DNA of 64,000 bases, taken from Streptomyces sp. NBC_01288 (GTDB lineage Bacteria > Actinomycetota > Actinomycetes > Streptomycetales > Streptomycetaceae). The notes under the pieces were generated by a model. It ran no database searches. It was not told the DNA's origin and was given only the letters and a program-made list of their open reading frames with translations. Where the stretch lies: assembly GCF_035982055.1 (NCBI RefSeq), contig NZ_CP108427.1, forward strand, positions 6,757,001-6,821,000. The letters are read 5' to 3'. The position numbers were made by a program, and so were the translations under genes. Below are positions 42,314 to 51,706 of the stretch, piece by piece (the first letter of the stretch is position 1; each line of letters begins with the position of its first letter).

Positions 42314-45300
42314 CTACGACGTGACCTTCTCGATCTTCACGCTGCCCAGCCCCGCGACCGTGCCGCGGGCGTTGACCAGCTGGACCTGGCCGAAGAACTC
42401 GCGTCCCTCGGGAGCCGGGGCCAGGGCGGTGACGCTGCCGGAGACGGTCGCCGAGGCGCCCGTGGCGAGCTTCACCGGCGTCGAACCGTCGACGGTGACC
42501 GTGCCGAGCGCCGGGGAGAAGAACACGTCCCGGTAGTCGTACGCGGTCGAGCCGGACGGCACCGAGTACCCCGCGACCTCGACCGTGTAGGTACCGGCGG
42601 CCGGGTTGGCGATGGAGACGGCCTCCTCCGAGTCGCCGTCGGCGGAGGTGCCGACGACCGTCCCGGCGGCGTTCTTCACCGTCAGGTCCAGGTCCGCCGC
42701 GGTGTCCGAGACGTTGCCGATGGCGACGTCCAGGGACGTGGCACCGGCGGGCACGTCGACCGTGGTGGTCTGGGTGACGCCCTCGGTGATGGTGGGCCGC
42801 GCGGTCAGCGAGGAGCCGAGCGGGCCGCCCTTCAACGTGCCGGTGAGAGCCGCGTAGTTGTTCGTCACCTTCCAGGAGGCGGTGGCCGGGACGCCGACCT
42901 TCGCCTCGGGCACGGTCACGGTCTCCGGGTCGAAGGCCGCGCCGAGGACGGTGGCGTCCAGCTTGTACGGGTTGTCGAGCAGCGGCGAGGTGCGGCGCGC
43001 CTCGACCTCGATCTCCCAGACCCCGGCCTGCGGGTCGGCGTACGACCGTACGTCGGGCTTGCAGCCGTTGCCGTCCAGGTAGTTGTTGTAGCAGTACGGG
43101 GTGCCGGTGTCCTCGACCGGAACGCCGTACGGGTGGATCGAGATGAACCGCGTCTGGCTCTTGTCCTTCAGCCCGCTCATCGCGACCTCAAGGGCCTTGG
43201 CGCCCGCCGGGACGGTCACGAAGTACGACTGGGTGCTGTTGCGCTGCACCGAACTCGCGGTGGAGTAGGTGTAGTTGACGGGCGAGGCGACCACGACCGT
43301 CGTGAGGACCTGCTTGTCGAGGCCCTCGGTCTTCGGGTCGTCGACCTCCAGGATCGCGCTCTTGATGCCCGAACTCCTGGGCGCCGCCTGCACCTTGACC
43401 GTCACCGGCTGGTTCAGCGGGAGCTTGACCTCGTCCGAGCCGACGATCCGGAAGGTGTTACCGGCGTTGTTCTCGAAGTGCAGCTCGTGCCGAACCGCCT
43501 TGTCCGCACCGGTGGTTCGCGTGATGGTGATGTCGTACGTCTTCTTCGCGCCGGCCTTGAGGCCGCCCTCGCGGTCGTAGAGACCGGTTCCGAAGCCGGG
43601 CGTCTTCAGCGCGTAGTCGATCGCCGTGTCGACCGGAGCTTTCACCGTGTACTCGTGGGAGGTCGCGCCGTCCTTGATGGACTTCCACGCGTCCACGATG
43701 TCGATGAGGCCCGCGCCCTCCTCGTACGCCTGAACACCCTTGATGTGATCGGCCGTTGAGGTCAGCGCCGTGCGCAGGGTCGCCGGGGTGAGGGCGATGT
43801 GCTTCTGCTTGGCGGCACTCAGCAGCAGCGCCGAGGCGCCGGCGGCCTGCGGGGAGGCCATCGAGGTGCCCTGGAGCATCGAGTAGCCGGCCGGCAACGT
43901 GTAACCCGCCTCGGCGACCGGGGAACCCGGCAGCCAGGTCTGGGTCGAGTTGATCGCGGCGCCGGGCGCGACGAGCGTCGGCGTGAAGCCGCCGTCCTCA
44001 CGCGGACCGCGCGAGGAGAACGGCAGCAGCTGGTACGAAGTCGCCACCTGCGAGCCGTAGTTGGCCGCCCAGGTCTGCTTCGAGATCGAGGCGCCGACCG
44101 AGATCACCTTGTCGGCAAGACCGGGGTCGCCGATCGTGTTGGCGCCCGGACCGGAGTTGCCGGCCGAGATCACGAGCTGCACGCCGTACGTGTCGATGAG
44201 GCGCGTGTACAGCTCGGCGCGCGCGTTGTTGCCGTCGTTCAGCGCGGGCAGGCCGCCGATCGACATGTTGACGATGTCGACACCGCGGTTGGCGACGAGG
44301 TCGATCATGCCCTCGGTGAGCGCCACGTTGGTGCAGCCGCCGGTCCAGGTGCAGGCGCGGGACGACACGAGCTTCGCGCCGGGCGCCTCGCCGTTCATCT
44401 TGCCGCCGAACAGGCCGTTGGCCGCGGTGATACCGGCGACGTGCGTGCCGTGCTCGGACTCGATGACACCGATGTTGACGAAGTCGGCGGTCTTGCCGAC
44501 CCATGACCCGCCGTACGGGTCCATCGGGACGTCCTTGCTGATCTGCACGACGAACGGCTGCCGCTCGACGACGTCCGTCGCCGGGTTGTCGGTCCCGAAG
44601 TAGCCGACCTGGTAACCGTCCTTGTACGGCTTCATCGGGGTGTCGTCGCTGAAGTTCTGGTTGTTGTTCAGGTCGACCGTCACCGTGCCGGCCGCCGGGT
44701 CGTACAGGACACCCCACGCGTCGGTGGTGTCACCGTCACGGTTCGCGTCGCCCGCCGCGTCACCGCCGGTGGTGTACGACTCCTTGAACGTGCTGATCTC
44801 GTACGACCCCGCCGGCGCAGTCCAACTCGTGCCGCCGTAGGTGAAGTTAGGACCGGAGACGGCCGTCACCATCGGGCGCCAGGTCTGGTCGCCGTCGACG
44901 ATCGGGTCGGTCGAGGTGACCCAGTCGACGATCTTGCGCTCGCCGGTGGTGGTCTTCTGAAGCGCCGGGTGGCCGAGGTCGACGCCGGAGTCGAGGATGC
45001 CGATGGTGATGCCGCGGCCGTCCGCCTTCGGGTTCTTCTTCACGAAGTCGACGGCGCCCGTCTCGAACGACGGGTTGTACGGGTTCTCGGCGGGGGTGCT
45101 CTTGCTCGGCCCGGAGTAAGTGGCCTTGCTCGTCGCCTTGTCGGCGCCCTTGGCCGTGTCCGCGCTCGGCGTCGGGTCGTCGAGGGCGATCTCCTGTCGG
45201 AGGTCGATGGCGTGCACCGAGGACAGCTTCGCGGCGGCGGCGATCGCCGAGTCCGCCCTGCCGGTCGGGACGGTGGCGCGGACGTAGCCGAGCTTGTCGT

Positions 45301-45607
45301 AGGTGCGGCCCACGGAGCCGCCCTTGACCGCGTCCAGCTGCTGGGCGACCTGCTCGGTCGCGCCCGGCGCGGTGGCGATCATCATCGTGACGTTCTTGTC
45401 GCCGTCGGCCTTGGCCGTGGCGAGCAGATCGGCGTCGTCCGAACCGAGCTTGGCGGCGGCGGACTTGACCGTGCCGTCCGCGGGTGTGGTCGCGGACGGA
45501 GAGTCGGCGGAGAAGGCCATGGGTATCGGCCCGGCCGCGGAGAGCGCGGCGACGAGACCGGCGGCCACGGATATTCGGGCCACGCGTCTCTGGTGGGAGA
45601 GGGTCAT
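42314..45607 (-). CDS. large secreted subtilisin-like (S8) serine protease
   Basis: 1097 aa. Signal peptide (to about residue 33) and an inhibitor-like propeptide, then the S8 catalytic domain with Asp206 (GILDSGVDLGHP), His386 (SEHGTHVAGI) and Ser582 (GTSMASPQAAG). The protease-associated insertion and a long C-terminal beta-rich portion (about 690-1097) complete the typical Streptomyces layout. It is secreted and degrades proteins outside the cell. ATG 45607 is preceded by AAGGGA at 5 nt; ATG 45613 adds two residues. Confidence 0.93.
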   Translation of the reverse strand: MTLSHQRRVARISVAAGLVAALSAAGPIPMAFSADSPSATTPADGTVKSAAAKLGSDDADLLATAKADGDKNVTMMIATAPGATEQVAQQLDAVKGGSVGRTYDKLGYVRATVPTGRADSAIAAAAKLSSVHAIDLRQEIALDDPTPSADTAKGADKATSKATYSGPSKSTPAENPYNPSFETGAVDFVKKNPKADGRGITIGILDSGVDLGHPALQKTTTGERKIVDWVTSTDPIVDGDQTWRPMVTAVSGPNFTYGGTSWTAPAGSYEISTFKESYTTGGDAAGDANRDGDTTDAWGVLYDPAAGTVTVDLNNNQNFSDDTPMKPYKDGYQVGYFGTDNPATDVVERQPFVVQISKDVPMDPYGGSWVGKTADFVNIGVIESEHGTHVAGITAANGLFGGKMNGEAPGAKLVSSRACTWTGGCTNVALTEGMIDLVANRGVDIVNMSIGGLPALNDGNNARAELYTRLIDTYGVQLVISAGNSGPGANTIGDPGLADKVISVGASISKQTWAANYGSQVATSYQLLPFSSRGPREDGGFTPTLVAPGAAINSTQTWLPGSPVAEAGYTLPAGYSMLQGTSMASPQAAGASALLLSAAKQKHIALTPATLRTALTSTADHIKGVQAYEEGAGLIDIVDAWKSIKDGATSHEYTVKAPVDTAIDYALKTPGFGTGLYDREGGLKAGAKKTYDITITRTTGADKAVRHELHFENNAGNTFRIVGSDEVKLPLNQPVTVKVQAAPRSSGIKSAILEVDDPKTEGLDKQVLTTVVVASPVNYTYSTASSVQRNSTQSYFVTVPAGAKALEVAMSGLKDKSQTRFISIHPYGVPVEDTGTPYCYNNYLDGNGCKPDVRSYADPQAGVWEIEVEARRTSPLLDNPYKLDATVLGAAFDPETVTVPEAKVGVPATASWKVTNNYAALTGTLKGGPLGSSLTARPTITEGVTQTTTVDVPAGATSLDVAIGNVSDTAADLDLTVKNAAGTVVGTSADGDSEEAVSIANPAAGTYTVEVAGYSVPSGSTAYDYRDVFFSPALGTVTVDGSTPVKLATGASATVSGSVTALAPAPEGREFFGQVQLVNARGTVAGLGSVKIEKVTS

Positions 45608-45720
45608 CGGCATCCCTTGTAGGTGAAGAATCCAGTGCCGGACGAGGGCACAGCTTTACCCAAGGGACGGTTGTTTGGGAAGTGTTGACCGAAACGCTAT
45701 GAACGTATGGGGAAAACCCC

Positions 45721-46284
45721 CTATTCGCTCCCGGGGTTCGAACGTGCGTAGTGACGGGACGCCTTCGCGCGGTTGCCGCAGGCCGCCATCGAGCACCAGC
45801 GGCGGGTGCCGTTCCGCGACGTGTCGAAGAAACGCAGGACGCACGCCTCGTGCGCGCAGCGGCGGATGCGGTCCGGGGCGGTGGAGAGCAGCTCCAGATA
45901 ACTGCGGGCGGCGAGCCAGCCGGGCCCCCACCTGGGGTCCTCGAACTCGGGAATCTCGCCGGGCCCGTCGGCGGTGAGGGTGGCCCGGATGCGTCCCATG
46001 CCGAGTACGGCGTCGAGGTCGTCCGTGCGGCCGTCGTCGAGGGCCGTCTTCAGCGCGCCGCGCGTGATGTTGAGGTGCGTCAGGGTGATCGTGTCGGCCG
46101 CGAACCGCTCGTCGAGCCCGTTCGACCCGAGCCACACGGCGAGCCCGCCCGGGACCGTGAGCAGATCCTGTAGGGCCCCGTCCCGCATCCACCACGTGTT
46201 GAGCAGGTCGAGCGCGAGCGGCTCGCCGATGAGCGGCCGGGGGTCCTCGATGAGGGGCGTCGGCTTCGACTTGGGCTTCGGCAT
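45721..46284 (-). CDS. CGNR zinc-finger protein (ABATE domain), likely regulator
   Basis: 187 aa. N-terminal ABATE domain (GEPLALDLLNTWWMRDGALQDLL...) and a C-terminal zinc finger with CAHEACVLRFFDTSRNGTRRWC...CGNRAKA, the namesake CGNR. Members are putative stress-linked transcription regulators in actinobacteria. It faces a VOC/PPOX gene pair; the shared promoter region carries repeated TCTAACC/GGTTAGA elements that could be its binding sites. Cytoplasmic. Confidence 0.9.
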   Translation of the reverse strand: MPKPKSKPTPLIEDPRPLIGEPLALDLLNTWWMRDGALQDLLTVPGGLAVWLGSNGLDERFAADTITLTHLNITRGALKTALDDGRTDDLDAVLGMGRIRATLTADGPGEIPEFEDPRWGPGWLAARSYLELLSTAPDRIRRCAHEACVLRFFDTSRNGTRRWCSMAACGNRAKASRHYARSNPGSE

Positions 46285-46304
46285 ATCGGGTGCCTCTCTT
46301 CTGA

Positions 46305-46377
46305 TCTAACCGGTCAAGAGTACGTGACCGGTTGACGCTCCTAACTCTAACCATTAACGTCACTTACAACGGTTAGA
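46305..46377. promoter_or_regulatory. nested inverted repeats between CGNR and VOC genes
   Basis: AACCGGTCA (46308-46316) and TGACCGGTT (46325-46333) form a perfect 9-8-9 inverted repeat. TCTAACC occurs at 46305-46311 and 46346-46352, and its complement GGTTAGA at 46371-46377. A likely operator cluster for the divergent CGNR-family regulator. Confidence 0.6.
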
Positions 46378-46394
46378 TTTTGGGAGGGCTTCGC

Positions 46395-46856
46395 ATGACC
46401 CTGCACCTCGGCCACATCGGCCTGAACGTCACCGACCTCGACCGCTCGCTCGCCTTCTACCGCGACGTCCTCGGCTTCGCGGTCCTCGCCGAGGGCAAGG
46501 AGGACGACCGCCGGTACGCGTTCCTGGGCGACGGCGACGGCGACGGCGACGACGGCCGCCCCGTCCTCACCCTCTGGCAGCAGGCACAGGAGCCGTACAC
46601 CGACGACCGCGCCGGCCTGCACCACCTGGCGTTCGCGGCCGACTCGATCGAACGGGTCCGGCGATACGAGGAGGCGCTCAAGGCCTACGGCGCCGAGTTC
46701 GCGTACGAGGGCGTGGTCGCCCACCGCGAGGGCGCGGCCTCCGGCGGCATCTTCTTCCACGACCCGGACGGCACCCGCCTGGAGATCTCGGTGCCGACCG
46801 GCGCGGAGGACGCCCCGACCCCGACCTCCGACGCCCCGACCTGCGGCTTCTTCTAA
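46395..46856 (+). CDS. VOC (glyoxalase/bleomycin-resistance) family protein
   Basis: 153 aa. It opens HLGHIGLNVTDLDRSLAFYRDVLGF, the VOC repeat signature with metal ligand His, and contains GLHHLAFAADSIERV and FFHDPDGTRLEISVP, the second metal-binding half with Glu. Such proteins bind a divalent metal and act on small molecules as lyase, dioxygenase or resistance protein. A GDGDGDGDD acidic stretch in the loop is unusual. It is 2 bp upstream of a PPOX-type gene; ATG 46395 follows GGGAGGG. Confidence 0.9.
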   Translation: MTLHLGHIGLNVTDLDRSLAFYRDVLGFAVLAEGKEDDRRYAFLGDGDGDGDDGRPVLTLWQQAQEPYTDDRAGLHHLAFAADSIERVRRYEEALKAYGAEFAYEGVVAHREGAASGGIFFHDPDGTRLEISVPTGAEDAPTPTSDAPTCGFF

Positions 46857-46858
46857 CC

Positions 46859-47749
46859 ATGGGCGCCTATCACGCGGGCTCCCGCACCGTGCAGGACCGG
46901 GTGGGGGTACGCGAACTCGCCGACCACGTCGGCCGGATCATCGGCCAGGGCATCAAACCCGTGGCCGCCGCCTTCCTCGAACTCCAGCCCCTCCTGATCC
47001 TGGGCGCGGCAGACCCGGCGACGGGCCGGGTATGGGCCTCCCCGCTCACCGGCACCCCCGGCTTCGTACGCGCGACGGGCCCGCACCAGATCTCGATCAC
47101 GGGCGCCACCCGCCCCACCGACCCCCTCACCCCGGCCCTCACCGAGGCGCAGGACCTCCCGGTCGGCACGATCGCCCTCGACCCCCGCACCCGCCGCCGC
47201 ATGCGGGTCGACGGCCAACTCCGGCGCACAGCACAGGGATTGGCGATCGAGGCGGAACGAGTGTTCGCCAACTGCCCCAAATACATCCAGCGGAGAGAGT
47301 CCTACGAGACCATCGCCGACCGCGAACCCGCCCCGCCCCGGCGCAGCACCGAACTGACCACCTCCCAGGCCGAGTTCATCGAGGCCGCCGACACCTTCTT
47401 CCTCGCCACCGTCCACGAACACGGCGCCGACGCCAGCCACCGGGGCGGCAACCCGGGCTTCGTACAGGCGACTTCACCCAACGAGCTGACCTGGCCGGAC
47501 TACCCGGGCAACGCCATGTTCCTCAGCCTCGGCAACCTCCTCACCGACCCCCGCGCCGGCCTCCTCTTCCTCGACTGGAACACAGGCACGACCCTCCAAC
47601 TAACCGGCGAGGCAAGCCCGGAGTTCGGGCAGGCCGGCGAACGCAGGGTGCGTTTCACCCTCACCGAGGCAGTCGAGACCCCCGCCGCGATCCCACTCCG
47701 CTGGTCCGCCCCCGAGTACTCCCCTGCCAACCCAACCCGGGCGCGTTGA
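46859..47749 (+). CDS. pyridoxamine 5'-phosphate oxidase-like (flavin-binding) protein
   Basis: 296 aa. Split-barrel flavin/F420-binding fold: DTFFLATVHEHGADASHRGGNPGFVQ, the core of the PPOX family in the second half, and a related first half (PLLILGAADPATGRVWASPLTG). A redox role with FMN or F420 is plausible. It is co-transcribed with the VOC gene (2-bp gap) and probably under the same CGNR-linked promoter. Cytoplasmic, no signal peptide. Confidence 0.85.
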   Translation: MGAYHAGSRTVQDRVGVRELADHVGRIIGQGIKPVAAAFLELQPLLILGAADPATGRVWASPLTGTPGFVRATGPHQISITGATRPTDPLTPALTEAQDLPVGTIALDPRTRRRMRVDGQLRRTAQGLAIEAERVFANCPKYIQRRESYETIADREPAPPRRSTELTTSQAEFIEAADTFFLATVHEHGADASHRGGNPGFVQATSPNELTWPDYPGNAMFLSLGNLLTDPRAGLLFLDWNTGTTLQLTGEASPEFGQAGERRVRFTLTEAVETPAAIPLRWSAPEYSPANPTRAR

Positions 47750-47751
47750 GC

Positions 47752-47860
47752 GCCCCTTCAGGGGCGCGGGGCTGTATCGATGTGCGGCTCCGCCGCGCGG
47801 GCGCGACCAGCCACAACGGCGCAGCGGCCAAACAACGACACATTGCGGCACTTCCCACAG
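47752..47860. repeat. dispersed Streptomyces intergenic repeat
   Basis: The spacer begins GCGCCCCTTCAGGGGCGCGG, a hairpin, and continues to GCGCGACCAGCCACAACGGC, wording I recall from hundreds of Streptomyces intergenic sites. The hairpin would act as a terminator for the PPOX gene. Confidence 0.65.
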
Positions 47861-47878
47861 AGCACTTAACGTCTCCGG

Positions 47879-48337
47879 ATGCGCCAAAAGCTGAGGGTCG
47901 CCGCCTACGCCGTCTGCGTCAGGGACGGCCAGCTCCTCCTGGCCCGTTCACCGGCCGAGCGCGGGGGACACGAGTGGGTACTCCCCGGCGGCGGCCTGGA
48001 CCACGGCGAGCACCCGAATGACGCCGTCGTACGGGAACTGGAGGAGGAGACCGGCTACCACGTCGAGGTCACCGGCTTCCTCGGCATGGACTCCATCCAC
48101 CACGTCATTCCGTGGCGCCACCGACGCAAGGTGGACCAGCACGGCCTCCGGCTCGTCTACGAGGCCAGGATCCTCGGCGGCGAGCTGCGCAACGAGATCG
48201 GCGGATCCACCGACATGGCCGCCTGGCATCCGCTGGACGACGTCCCCGCTCTGCCCCGCGTCGCGCTGATCGACGTAGCACTGCGGCTGTGGCGAGAGCG
48301 GCCGGCAGCCGGACGCGTGGAACGGGTCCCGGAATAG
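47879..48337 (+). CDS. NUDIX hydrolase
   Basis: 152 aa. Full Nudix box GGGLDHGEHPNDAVVRELEEETGY with the Mg-binding Glu residues. It cleaves nucleoside diphosphates linked to another group; the substrate is not evident. ATG 47879 lacks a strong ribosome site. The last part (HPLDDVPALPRVALIDVAL) is the usual C-terminal helix. Confidence 0.92.
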   Translation: MRQKLRVAAYAVCVRDGQLLLARSPAERGGHEWVLPGGGLDHGEHPNDAVVRELEEETGYHVEVTGFLGMDSIHHVIPWRHRRKVDQHGLRLVYEARILGGELRNEIGGSTDMAAWHPLDDVPALPRVALIDVALRLWRERPAAGRVERVPE

Positions 48338-48589
48338 CTTCAGTACCCCGGCAGATGAACACGGAGTAGCCGCTTCCAGGCGGCTCGACGAGCGTTCACG
48401 AACGCACAGGGGGCGCCAAGATCCACGTACGGTGATCGGCGCTACGCGTTGCCGCCTCGTTTACGCGCAGGTCATCCCCGATGCCAAGCATCCAGTACGA
48501 GCGGGTAGTTCGCGACCGCGATCGAAAACCGATCGCCGCGAACCCCCGCGACCACTGCCGACGCAGTTCGTACTCGGGGAGATCGCGCC

Positions 48590-50371
48590 ATGTCGCGCAC
48601 ACGCTCTGTCGCCAGCTCCGCGCTGGGGGTCAACCGCCGTACCGTCCTCGCCGCCACCGCGGCCGTGTCCGTCTCCGCAGGCGTCGGGTACGCCCTACGG
48701 CCCACCGACAGCCAGGCCGCCACAGCCACCGCCGATGCCGCCGACGCAGCGAACGCCGCCGCCGAGGCACCCGTCGCGCACTCCCGCGTGGCACCCGCCG
48801 CACCCCTCGCGCCGTACACCAAGGGCACCACCCTCGCCACGGTCGCCGCCCCGCGTACCAGCTCCGGTTACCGCCGGCTCGGCGACGGCGCCGGCTGGAA
48901 GCGCGTCGTGCGCGGCGACCTCGCGAACGCCAAGTCCGGGCGCGCGGGCCGCCGTACGGCACTCGCGTCGTTCGTGCAGTTCACCGACCTGCACCTGATG
49001 GACACCCAGCACCCGCTGCGCCTGGAGTACCTGCGCTCGACCGACAAGCACGCCTGGCGTCCGCACGAGGCGCTGACCGTGCAGGGCGGGATCTCGCTGG
49101 TCGAGCGGGTCAACGCGCTGCGCGGCGCACCGGTGACCGGCTCCCCGCTGCACTTCGTGATGACCACCGGCGACAACACGGACAACAACGCGAAGTCCGA
49201 GCTGGAATGGTTCATGAAGATCATGAGCGGCGGGCGCTTCACCCCCAACACCGGTGACCCGCGCCACTACGAGGGCGTCATGAACAGCGGCCTCAAGCTG
49301 TACTGGCAGCCCGACTCCACCGTGCGCGACGGCGACAAGCAGGTCGGCTTCCCGCACCTCAAGGGCTTCCTGGCCGCCGCGATCCGCGAGGTCCGCAGCC
49401 CCGGCCTCAACCTGCCCTGGTACTCGACGGTCGGCAACCACGACGCGCTCCCGCTCGGCTGCTTCGGCTCGCACGCGGACCCGTACCTCACCGAACTCGC
49501 CATCGGCGGCAAGAAGTTGATGACCGCGACGGCGGCCGAGGCGAAGAAGCTTCAGAACTCCATCCGGGACGCCAAGGACCCCAAAGGCACGGGCTACGGC
49601 GACTTCCTCAAGGCGCACGCCCGCTCCGCGCGCTCGATCACCCCGGACGAGAACCGCGCCCCGTACACCTCCGCCGAGTACCTCAAGGCGCACCTGGACC
49701 CGGCCTACCAGGGTCTCGGCCCGGTCGGCCACGGCTACTCCTCGGCGAACGTCGACGCGGGCACCCAGTACTACGCGTTCCGGATCGCCGACGACGTGAT
49801 CGGCATCAGCCTGGACACCACGGACGCGGGCGGCCACTACGAAGGGTCCATCGGGGCAACGCAGTTGAGGTGGCTGGACAAGACACTCCGCGACAACAAG
49901 GACTCGTACGCGGTGATCTTCAGCCACCACACCAGCCAGACGATGGACAACACCCGCCCCGACCCGGCGCACCCCACCGAGCGCCGCTACGAGGGCTCGG
50001 CGGTCATCGCCCTCCTCGGCAGCCACCCGAACGTGCTGGCCTGGGTCAACGGCCACATCCACCGCAACGTCATCACCCCGCACTCGGCGCCCGACGGCCG
50101 CAGCTTCTGGGAGATCTCCACCGCCTCGCACGTCGACTATCCCCAACTCGCCCGCGTCATCGAGCTGGTGGACAACAAGGACGGCACGCTCTCCCTCTTC
50201 ACCACGCTGATCGAGTCCGCGGCTCCGCACCGCACCGACTTCTCCGACCTCACCCAGACCGGCCTCGCGGCCCTGTACCGCGAACTGTCGTACAACGCAC
50301 CGGGTTCCAGCACGGTGCTGGGCGGCGCAGCGAGGGACCGCAACACGGAGCTGCTCCTGAAGAAGGGCTGA
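48590..50371 (+). CDS. TIGR03767-type metallophosphoesterase, Tat-exported
   Basis: 593 aa. Twin-arginine signal (NRRTVLAATAAVSVSAG, about 15-31). Calcineurin-like phosphoesterase motifs: FTDLHLMDTQHP (Asp, His), TTGDNTDNN (Asp, Asn), GNHD (about residue 283-286), FSHHTSQ and NGHIHRN. Full metal-binding set. It acts outside the membrane on phosphate esters of unknown identity. The long (252 bp) upstream gap holds its promoter. Confidence 0.9.
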   Translation: MSRTRSVASSALGVNRRTVLAATAAVSVSAGVGYALRPTDSQAATATADAADAANAAAEAPVAHSRVAPAAPLAPYTKGTTLATVAAPRTSSGYRRLGDGAGWKRVVRGDLANAKSGRAGRRTALASFVQFTDLHLMDTQHPLRLEYLRSTDKHAWRPHEALTVQGGISLVERVNALRGAPVTGSPLHFVMTTGDNTDNNAKSELEWFMKIMSGGRFTPNTGDPRHYEGVMNSGLKLYWQPDSTVRDGDKQVGFPHLKGFLAAAIREVRSPGLNLPWYSTVGNHDALPLGCFGSHADPYLTELAIGGKKLMTATAAEAKKLQNSIRDAKDPKGTGYGDFLKAHARSARSITPDENRAPYTSAEYLKAHLDPAYQGLGPVGHGYSSANVDAGTQYYAFRIADDVIGISLDTTDAGGHYEGSIGATQLRWLDKTLRDNKDSYAVIFSHHTSQTMDNTRPDPAHPTERRYEGSAVIALLGSHPNVLAWVNGHIHRNVITPHSAPDGRSFWEISTASHVDYPQLARVIELVDNKDGTLSLFTTLIESAAPHRTDFSDLTQTGLAALYRELSYNAPGSSTVLGGAARDRNTELLLKKG

Positions 50372-50486
50372 TGTTTCAGAAGGGCTGAAACTCGCTCAAC
50401 TGGCGTAGACCCGGGCAACCTTCGCACCGGATGACCGTGTCCCTCCCCTCGACCGAGCCGAACCGGGCTCAACAGAGGGGGAAGAC

Positions 50487-51626
50487 ATGGCAGTTCGCGC
50501 GGTAGTGATGGGTGCGACGGCGGTGGCGCTGTCGGTGGCGCTGGCGGGTCCCGCGACGGCGGCGCCCGCCGGACGGGACCACGCGGCGACGCGGGAGGCT
50601 CTCCGGGCGGCCGTGAAGGACGGCGTCCCCGGCGTGACGGCCACCGTGCGGGACGGCGGCACCACCTGGTCGACGACGACCGGAGTGGGCAACCTCCGTA
50701 CCGGCACGCCGCGTTCGGCCGACGACCGCTACCGGGTGGGCAGCATCACCAAGACGTTCGTGTCGACGGTGCTGCTCCAACTGGAGGCGGAGGGACGCCT
50801 GTCGCTGGACGACAAGGTGGCGACATGGCTGCCGGGCGTGGTCGAGGGCAACGGCAACGACGGCGGCAAGGTCACCGTCCGCCAGCTCATGAACCACACC
50901 AGCGGCATCTTCAACTACACGGCGGACGACGACTTCGGCAACGCGTACTTCACCAAGGACGGCTTCTTCCAGCACCGTTACGACACGAAGACCCCGGCCG
51001 ACCTGGTGGCGATCGCGATGTCCCACAAGCCGGACTTCGCGCCGGGCACGTCGTGGAACTACTCCAACACGAACTACGTCCTGGCCGGGATGGTGATCCA
51101 GAAGGTCACGGGCCACTCGTACGAGACGGAGATCCGCGACCGCATCATCAACCCCTTGAAACTGAGGGCGACTTCACTCCCCGGCACGCGGGTCACGCTC
51201 CCGCGGCCCAGCAGTCACGCCTACAGCAAGCTGGCGGACGCGACGACGGGCCCGACGTACGACGTCACACGGTTGAACCCGACCATCGCCTCCTCGGCGG
51301 GCTCGATGATCTCCGACTCGGCCGACCTGGACCGCTTCTACGGTGCCCTGCTGGGCGGAAAGCTCCTCCCGCCGAAGCAGCTGAAGGAGATGAAGACGAC
51401 GGTGGCGACGGGCGACGACAGCGACGGCACGCGCTACGGCCTGGGCCTCACCGACATCACCCTGCCCTGCGGTGTCCATGTCTGGGGCCATGACGGCGGT
51501 ATCCACGGCTCGTCGTCGGCGGCGGTGGCGACGGCGGACGGCCGCCATTCCCTGGCGTTCAACTTCAACGGGGACTGGTCGGGGGACGCGGGGGCGGTGG
51601 TGGTGGGGGAGTTCTGCGGTAAGTGA
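50487..51626 (+). CDS. secreted serine hydrolase (beta-lactamase/D-alanyl-D-alanine carboxypeptidase-like)
   Basis: 379 aa. Signal peptide (to about residue 26) and a class C-type beta-lactamase fold: SxxK at Ser86-Lys89 (GSITKTF), Tyr192-Ser-Asn194 (YSNTNY), and a C-terminal HDGG in place of KTG. It hydrolyses D-amino-acid peptides or esters outside the cell. Normal length for the family. ATG 50487 follows GGGGGAAG. Confidence 0.9.
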   Translation: MAVRAVVMGATAVALSVALAGPATAAPAGRDHAATREALRAAVKDGVPGVTATVRDGGTTWSTTTGVGNLRTGTPRSADDRYRVGSITKTFVSTVLLQLEAEGRLSLDDKVATWLPGVVEGNGNDGGKVTVRQLMNHTSGIFNYTADDDFGNAYFTKDGFFQHRYDTKTPADLVAIAMSHKPDFAPGTSWNYSNTNYVLAGMVIQKVTGHSYETEIRDRIINPLKLRATSLPGTRVTLPRPSSHAYSKLADATTGPTYDVTRLNPTIASSAGSMISDSADLDRFYGALLGGKLLPPKQLKEMKTTVATGDDSDGTRYGLGLTDITLPCGVHVWGHDGGIHGSSSAAVATADGRHSLAFNFNGDWSGDAGAVVVGEFCGK

Positions 51627-51706
51627 GGTCTTCTCGCGTTACGACGACTCCGTCCGGATCATCCACAAGGCGGCGGGAACAGGGCCGGGTCGAGGCCTAG
51701 AGCCGT

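Noticed and set aside
45735-45755. GGGGTTCGAAC as a tRNA 3' end
   Set aside because: It is the coding end of the CGNR gene and has no cloverleaf around it.
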